Below the pieces are notes generated by a model, which ran no database searches, was not told where the DNA came from, and was given only the letters and a program-made list of their open reading frames with translations. A program made the translations under genes and the position numbers. From Parafrankia sp. EUN1f (GTDB taxonomy: Bacteria; Actinomycetota; Actinomycetes; Frankiales; Frankiaceae), in the NCBI RefSeq assembly GCF_000177675.1, contig NZ_ADGX01000019.1, forward strand, positions 1 through 64,000: a DNA stretch of 64,000 nt, given 5' to 3'. Shown here one piece after another: positions 59,199-64,000 of the stretch (position 1 is its first letter; every line of letters begins with the position of its first letter).

Positions 59199-59927
59199 AT
59201 GACGGGCCCCGCGGTCAGCGAACCGGGCAGCGAGCCGGCGGCTGCCACCGCAGACCAGGCCGCACGCTGGTCGCCGAACCAGCAGGCGGCACGTGCGCGC
59301 ATCGCGCAGGCCGCGGCACGTCTGGTGGCGCGCTCGGGGATCGCCGCCTGCACGACCCGGGCCGTCGCCGAAGAGGCCGGCCTGACGAAGAGCACGGTCC
59401 ACTACTACGTCGACAACGCGGGCGAGCTTGTCGACCTGGCCGTCCTGACCTTCCTGCGGCAGCTCGCCGACCGCGTACGCCAGCACATGGACGCCGCGGC
59501 CGACGGCCCGGCGGCGTTCCGCGCCCTGGTCCGGACCTTCCTCCCTCCGGGAGACGGCACCGCGGAGCCAGGTGGCATCGCGGAGCCAGGCGGCGTCGCC
59601 GTGCCGGGCGGCGAGACGGCGCCGGAAGGCGGCGGCGTGGCGCTCGGTGAGACCGCGAGGCTGAACAGCCTGGTCCTGTGGACCACCTACCTGGCGCACG
59701 CCTGGCCCCGGGGCGCCCACGCCGAGGTGCTGACCTGCTTCGAGACCATTCGCGCGCTGTTCGAGGACGCCATCGGGCGATGCGGTGTCCCGGAGCCGGC
59801 GGAGCGGGCCCGCGCGGTGCACCTCTACCTGCTCGGTGCCGTCCAGCACAACATCATGCGGCCGCTGCCCCCGGCCGAGGTCGCCCGCGCGGTCACGGCG
59901 CTGAGCGGCGTCCCGATCCACCAGTGA
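59199..59927 (+). CDS. TetR family transcriptional regulator
   Basis: 242-residue repressor. The N-terminal HTH (~25-75) reads NQQAARARIAQAAARLVARS, then TTRAVAEEAGLTKSTVHYYV; the C-terminal ligand domain contains an in-frame Gly/Pro/Glu insert (AEPGGIAEPGGVAVPGGE, ~128-145) from a short repeat. ATG 59199 is the first with a sensible N-terminus; an upstream ATG at 59192 is in another frame. It precedes the BVMO gene and is divergent from the esterase gene, so it probably controls both and itself. Confidence 0.88.
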   Translation: MTGPAVSEPGSEPAAATADQAARWSPNQQAARARIAQAAARLVARSGIAACTTRAVAEEAGLTKSTVHYYVDNAGELVDLAVLTFLRQLADRVRQHMDAAADGPAAFRALVRTFLPPGDGTAEPGGIAEPGGVAVPGGETAPEGGGVALGETARLNSLVLWTTYLAHAWPRGAHAEVLTCFETIRALFEDAIGRCGVPEPAERARAVHLYLLGAVQHNIMRPLPPAEVARAVTALSGVPIHQ

Positions 59928-59968
59928 CCCGTACCTGACCGGATGCCCGCTCGGGAAGGATGAAAAGA

Positions 59969-61927
59969 ATGCCAGCCGGCGTCTCCCGGAGAACCGAAGG
60001 CTCCTCGTCCTCCTTACTTCCTCCGATCACCCAGGACGATGACCAGATCGCCGCGTTCCTGGAAGGCGTCAGCGTGCCGACGCTGGTCGCGTCGATGGCC
60101 CATCTCACCGGGGACCCCGCCTTCGTCCGCGGGCCGCTGCGGCCGCGGACCTTCATTCCGAACGACTTCCAGGGCGGGCTCGAGGAGCACGAGTCACGCG
60201 CCCTGCGCGAGCAGGCGCTGGCCGCGATCCGGGTCTACCGGGACGCCGGCTGCCCGCCGGTGCCACCGCCGCCCGGCCCGCTCGCGCGGGAGATCATGGC
60301 CTGGCTGGTCTGCGAACCGGTCGCCGACGAGTACGCCGAGATGTTCCTGGAGGAGATGAACATCGCGGGCGACGACCCCCGGCGCCTGGATCTCGGCGAC
60401 CTCGACGCCGCGGCGCGCCACGGCCTTTCCGTCGTCGTGATCGGCTGCGGCCAGTCCGGGCTGCTCGCCGGGGTTCGCCTCAAACAGGCCGGGATTCCGT
60501 TCACCATCATCGAGAAGAACGCGGACGTCGGCGGAACCTGGCTGGAGAACAGCTACCCGGGCTGCCGGGTGGACGTCGGCAACCATTTCTACTGCTATTC
60601 GTTCGAGCCCAGCGACGGCTTCGGCGGCTACTTCTCCCAGCAGCCCGAGCTGCTGGGCTATTTCCGGCAGGTGATGCGCCGCCACGACATCGCGCCGCAC
60701 GTCCGCTGGAGCACGGAGGTGCTCTCCGCGACGTGGGACGAGGTCGCCTCGCGATGGCACCTGGTCATCCGCGGCCCGGACGGGACGCGGACCCGCCTCG
60801 ACGCGAACGTCGTGATCTCGGCGGTCGGGCAGCTCAACCGCCCGCTGACCCCCGAGATCCCCGGCCTGGACACCTTCTCGGGCCCCGTCTTCCACACCGC
60901 TCGCTGGGATCACTCGGTCGGGCTGGCCGGAAGACGGGTCGCGCTGATCGGCGCCGGCGCGAGCGGTTTCCAGGTCGCCCCGGCGATCGCGCAGGACGTC
61001 GAAAGCCTGGTCGTGTTCCAGCGCAGCGCCCAGTGGATGGCACCGAACCGGAAATACCGCCAGGCCGTGGACGACGGGGCGAAATGGGCCATGCGCCATC
61101 TGCCCGGCTACGCGTCCTGGTACCGGTTCATGCTCATGTACCAGGCCAGCGACAAGGCCCTGGACCTGGTCCGGGTGGACCCGCACTGGCCGGGGCTCCC
61201 GGAGTCCGTCAACGCCGCGAACGAGGCCCGGCGCCGGGTGCTCCTGTCCTGGATCGAGCGCCAGGTCGGCGACGACCCCGAACTGCTCGCGAAGGTGATT
61301 CCCGACTACCCGCTGATGGGGAAGCGGCTGCTGCAGGACGACGGAAGCTGGCTGCGGTGCCTGCGCCGGGACAACGTCGACCTGGTCCGTGACGAGATCA
61401 TCCGGATCGAGCCCGACGCCGTCGTCACCGGTCGGGGGCGTTTCGAGGTCGACGTGATCGTCCTGGCGACGGGTTTCCGAGCCAACGAGTTCCTCGCCCC
61501 GATGGACATCACCGGTCGCGGCGGAGCGCGCCTGCGCGAACAGTGGGCGGACGGCCCCGCGGCACATCTGGGTATCACCGTGCCGCGTTTCCCGAACCTT
61601 TTCCTGATGTACGGCCCCGGCACGAACCTCGCGCACGCCGGGAGCATCATCTTCCACTCGGAATGCCAGCTGCGCTTCATCGGATCGTGCCTGCGGGCAC
61701 TACTGACGGGCGGGTACCGGTCGATGGAGGTGACCACCCAGGCGTTCGACGACTATGTCGGGCGGCTGCGGGCCGAACTCGCCGGCACGGTCTGGGCGCA
61801 TCCGGCGGTGCGGCATTCCTGGTACAAGGGCGACGACGGCAGGGTGCACGTCCTGAGCCCCTGGCGCCTGGTCGACTACTGGCGGATGACCCGCGACGTC
61901 GAGCCCGGTTCCTATCTCTTCACCTGA
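59969..61927 (+). CDS. Baeyer-Villiger monooxygenase, HAPMO-like
   Basis: 652-residue FAD/NADPH monooxygenase that converts ketones to esters or lactones. An N-terminal extension (~1-145) like that of 4-hydroxyacetophenone monooxygenase precedes the FAD site VVIGCGQSGLLAGVRLK, the fingerprint FSGPVFHTARW (~303-313, FxGxxxHxxxW), and the NADPH site LIGAGASGFQVAP. ATG 59969 has GGAAGGA 8 bases upstream. It is between the TetR gene and an SDR gene (13-base gap), forming an operon-like unit, with an esterase divergent. Substrate unknown: long-chain, aryl or cyclic ketones are all possible. Confidence 0.92.
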   Translation: MPAGVSRRTEGSSSSLLPPITQDDDQIAAFLEGVSVPTLVASMAHLTGDPAFVRGPLRPRTFIPNDFQGGLEEHESRALREQALAAIRVYRDAGCPPVPPPPGPLAREIMAWLVCEPVADEYAEMFLEEMNIAGDDPRRLDLGDLDAAARHGLSVVVIGCGQSGLLAGVRLKQAGIPFTIIEKNADVGGTWLENSYPGCRVDVGNHFYCYSFEPSDGFGGYFSQQPELLGYFRQVMRRHDIAPHVRWSTEVLSATWDEVASRWHLVIRGPDGTRTRLDANVVISAVGQLNRPLTPEIPGLDTFSGPVFHTARWDHSVGLAGRRVALIGAGASGFQVAPAIAQDVESLVVFQRSAQWMAPNRKYRQAVDDGAKWAMRHLPGYASWYRFMLMYQASDKALDLVRVDPHWPGLPESVNAANEARRRVLLSWIERQVGDDPELLAKVIPDYPLMGKRLLQDDGSWLRCLRRDNVDLVRDEIIRIEPDAVVTGRGRFEVDVIVLATGFRANEFLAPMDITGRGGARLREQWADGPAAHLGITVPRFPNLFLMYGPGTNLAHAGSIIFHSECQLRFIGSCLRALLTGGYRSMEVTTQAFDDYVGRLRAELAGTVWAHPAVRHSWYKGDDGRVHVLSPWRLVDYWRMTRDVEPGSYLFT

Positions 61928-61940
61928 CAGGAGAAGCGCA

Positions 61941-62648
61941 ATGACACACCGGGTCGCCATCGTCACGGGTGCCGCGAGAGGGCAGGGAGCCGCGGTCGTC
62001 CGCCGCCTGCGCGCACAGGACTACGCCGTGGTCGCCATGGATCTGACCACCCCGGAGAGCAGCGACCCGCTGGTCGTGGACTGCCAGGGGGACGTCCGCA
62101 GCGAGAACGACTGGGGGAGGGTGGTCGAGATCGCCGTCGAACGTTTCGGCGCCCTGCACGTCCTCGTCAACAACGCGGGAGTGCTCCGTAGTGGTTCGAT
62201 CCCGGAGGAGACCGGCGACGGCATGCGCGCGCTGTGGGAGATCAACTGCCTCGGCGCCTTCCTGGGCGTGCGGACCGCGCTGCCGGCCCTGCGCGCGGCG
62301 GCCGAGGAACACGACGCCGCGGTCGTCAACACCCTGTCCGTCGCTGCCGTCCGCGGGTTCGCGAACCACAGTGCGTACTCGTCCTCCAAGTTCGCGCTCC
62401 GCGGGTTCACCCAGTCGGCGGCCAAAGAACTCAGCCGGGACCGGATCCGGGTGAACGCGGTGGTGCCGGGCCCGATCGCGACCCCGATGCTCGATCCGTC
62501 CACCGTCGACCGGCTGGGGAAGGAGCTGCCGCTCGGCCGCGCCGGAACCGCGCAGGACGTGGCCGAGGTCGTCGCGTTCCTCGCCTCACCCGCCGCGAGC
62601 TTCATCACCGGCAGCGAATACGCCATCGACGGCGGCCAGCTGATGTAG
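61941..62648 (+). CDS. SDR family oxidoreductase
   Basis: 235-residue classical short-chain dehydrogenase: VTGAARGQGAAVVRRL (NAD(P) motif TGxxxGxG), VNNAGVL, the catalytic Ser in NTLSVAA, and YSSSKFALRGF (YxxxK), with a C-terminal TGSEYAIDGGQ. The acidic D-L-T after the second strand suggests NAD. ATG 61941 has AGGAG 7 bases upstream. It follows the BVMO by 13 bases and probably makes its ketone substrate from an alcohol. Confidence 0.9.
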   Translation: MTHRVAIVTGAARGQGAAVVRRLRAQDYAVVAMDLTTPESSDPLVVDCQGDVRSENDWGRVVEIAVERFGALHVLVNNAGVLRSGSIPEETGDGMRALWEINCLGAFLGVRTALPALRAAAEEHDAAVVNTLSVAAVRGFANHSAYSSSKFALRGFTQSAAKELSRDRIRVNAVVPGPIATPMLDPSTVDRLGKELPLGRAGTAQDVAEVVAFLASPAASFITGSEYAIDGGQLM

Positions 62649-62684
62649 GTCTGGTGCCGACCGCTCCGCGGCAATCGGATCCCC

Positions 62685-64000
62685 TCATCCCGGATCACGA
62701 AAAACCAGCGGGAGAAGCGCGTCGCGGAGCCCGGTACCAGCCCTGCGGATCCGGTCGTGGAGTGCCGCAAGGTCATCCAAAGCACTCACCGTTACGCCGA
62801 TCCGCTCCTGCTGACCACGGTCCGGAAGCAGGAGCGGAAGTCGGCGTATGGTCGCGGCGGTGACCAGCCTGACCGCCGAGCCGGTCGAATGGGCGAGCAG
62901 CCATTCGTGGGTCTGGGGAAGGGCCAGATAGTAGAGCAGGTAGCTGGGGTCCACGGATTCGTTTGGGCGCAGGCGCAGGCAGGATGTGCCGATCAGCCAA
63001 CCGCGCTGCTCCTCGGTCACCAGGGCCTGTCGGCCGAGCTGGCCGGTTCGCACGCACACGATGTCACCCGGCCTGAGTCGGTACCGCGTGAGTTTTTCTG
63101 CCAGGTCGGGCTCGACATGGTCGATCATCTCCGGCGAGATCCGGTTCTCCACGAGATTCCTGGGCTTGACGACCGCTGTTCCGGAAGGCCCGTTGTGGTC
63201 CGTTCTGATCGCGCCGGAGAAACCCGCGAGTACGTCGCACACGTCACCCAGAGGTAGCCGTTTCCAGCTGGTGGCGGTCGTGTCCAGAAGTTCGCCTACC
63301 GAGTCCAGTTGGAGTTCCGCCCGCTCCTGGGCCTCAGCCGCCTGCCGACGCAGCCCGCGCAGGTCGTGACGGAGATCCTCGATCGAGGCCCGAGCGTGGG
63401 CGGGGTCGCCAAGGGCGACGGCGGCAGACGGGGAGGTGAAGGACAGGTAGCGGCCCGGACTGAGCGCGTAGTCATCCTCGCTGATCCGCCGCCTGGCCAC
63501 CGGGTGCGAGATCACCGTCCCCGACGACAACACTGACCGATCCTGATAGGCCGCCACGATGCGGTCGATGTCCTCGTCACGCAGTTCGAGGCGAATCCGG
63601 TCGACCGGCGTCCCGGCGCCGCGGGCGTCGATGAACAGCACGTCGTCACGGTCGTGGTCTGGACGGCGCAGTATCCAGAGTGTCGCCGGAATCAACGTGT
63701 GGGCGAAGAGCCGGGGTGGCAGTGACACCACCGCATCGACGGCACCAGCGCTGACCATGGCGGCCCGGATGAAACTTTCCCGGGGGTTGGCTGATGAACC
63801 GGCCCCAACGGGCATCACGACGGCGGCCCGACCATCCTTGGCCAGGGAAGTCAGCGCGAACTGCAGCCAGGCGTAGTTCGCGTTGTGGCTCGGAGGTTCG
63901 CCGTAGGGCCAGAAAGAATTCAGGAAGGTGGTGTCCTGCCAGTATGAGTCATTGAACGGCGGGTTGACCAGGACCAGGTCGAACATCTCGTCCGGCTTCT
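62685..64000 (-). CDS. N-6 DNA methylase fused to type I specificity-like region (partial)
   Basis: The C-terminal 438 or so residues of a protein whose start lies beyond the window edge. LVNPPFNDSYW is the NPPF catalytic motif of N6-adenine methylases (HsdM type). The following GRAAVVMPVGAGSSANPRES and RLFAHTLIPATLWILRRP belong to the HsdM core. From ~residue 240 the sequence KRLPLGDVCDVLAGFSGAIR, RYRLRPGDIVCVRTGQLG and QQERIGVTVSALDDLAALHD look like an HsdS target-recognition half. So methylase and specificity are fused, a type I or IIG-like layout. The HsdR side is not visible. Confidence 0.82.
   Translation of the reverse strand, partial: KPDEMFDLVLVNPPFNDSYWQDTTFLNSFWPYGEPPSHNANYAWLQFALTSLAKDGRAAVVMPVGAGSSANPRESFIRAAMVSAGAVDAVVSLPPRLFAHTLIPATLWILRRPDHDRDDVLFIDARGAGTPVDRIRLELRDEDIDRIVAAYQDRSVLSSGTVISHPVARRRISEDDYALSPGRYLSFTSPSAAVALGDPAHARASIEDLRHDLRGLRRQAAEAQERAELQLDSVGELLDTTATSWKRLPLGDVCDVLAGFSGAIRTDHNGPSGTAVVKPRNLVENRISPEMIDHVEPDLAEKLTRYRLRPGDIVCVRTGQLGRQALVTEEQRGWLIGTSCLRLRPNESVDPSYLLYYLALPQTHEWLLAHSTGSAVRLVTAATIRRLPLLLPDRGQQERIGVTVSALDDLAALHDRIRRAGTGLRDALLPLVFRDPG

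Overview
The window is very GC-rich DNA (strong G/C preference at third codon positions, many GTG and TTG starts, clear AGGAGG-type ribosome sites) from an actinobacterium. Two Ddn-type deazaflavin oxidoreductases, an F420-type luciferase-like monooxygenase, a DevS/DosS-type heme sensor kinase with an Acg-type nitroreductase, and an Lsr2-type DNA-binding domain all fit Actinomycetota. The style is most like Frankia and its relatives, but the genus is inferred, not proven. I see no rRNA, tRNA, CRISPR array, insertion sequence or phage gene.

Layout. 0-10 kb: a pair of CNNM/CorC-type transporters, a DUF4232 secreted protein, a TauE exporter, a CoA-transferase/racemase and thiolase pair, a PPOX flavoprotein divergent from a WYL regulator, and a small zinc-binding protein. 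11-16.4 kb: a hypoxia/dormancy-like cluster (GAF-GAF histidine kinase, APH/AAA two-domain kinase, Acg-type nitroreductase, small GNAT). 16.6-23 kb: a secreted low-complexity protein, a pirin/MarR divergent pair, an FAD monooxygenase, and FtsH with a DUF2277 protein. 23.3-25 kb and 33.8-36.4 kb: two copies of a cell-surface module resembling the Firmicutes WxL/WxIP system, with a third, orphan WxL-like gene. 25-32.3 kb: PhzF and prephenate dehydratase, then an SbcD/SbcC-like pair whose ATPase is frameshifted and carries a C-terminal Lsr2-like domain. 36.4-49.9 kb: a Pat-type acetyltransferase, MarR, enoyl-CoA hydratases, HdeD-like, LLM oxidoreductase, DUF2889, thioesterase, hydrolase, and two small proteins. 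50-58 kb: NUDIX, a GH13 enzyme, a secreted Kelch protein, Ddn-like, a CobW-type GTPase and a tyrosine phosphatase. 58-62.7 kb: a compact TetR-controlled catabolic cassette (HSL esterase, Baeyer-Villiger monooxygenase, SDR). 62.7 kb to the edge: the end of a DNA methylase fused to a type I specificity-like region.

How genes work together. The BVMO/SDR/esterase cassette reads as alcohol to ketone to ester to acid plus alcohol, under a TetR regulator with two identical-spaced operators in the divergent promoter. The 11-16 kb cluster looks like a redox/hypoxia response set. The WxL-like modules pair a small secreted beta-rich protein with a secreted, membrane-anchored WxIP-like partner.

Non-coding structure is rich: a family of four interspersed hairpin repeats with compensating base changes, two tandem 70-base palindromic elements at 48.8-48.9 kb, a 23-24-base tandem array at 14.7-14.9 kb, a 17-base tandem array at 32.9 kb, and many in-frame short repeats inside genes.
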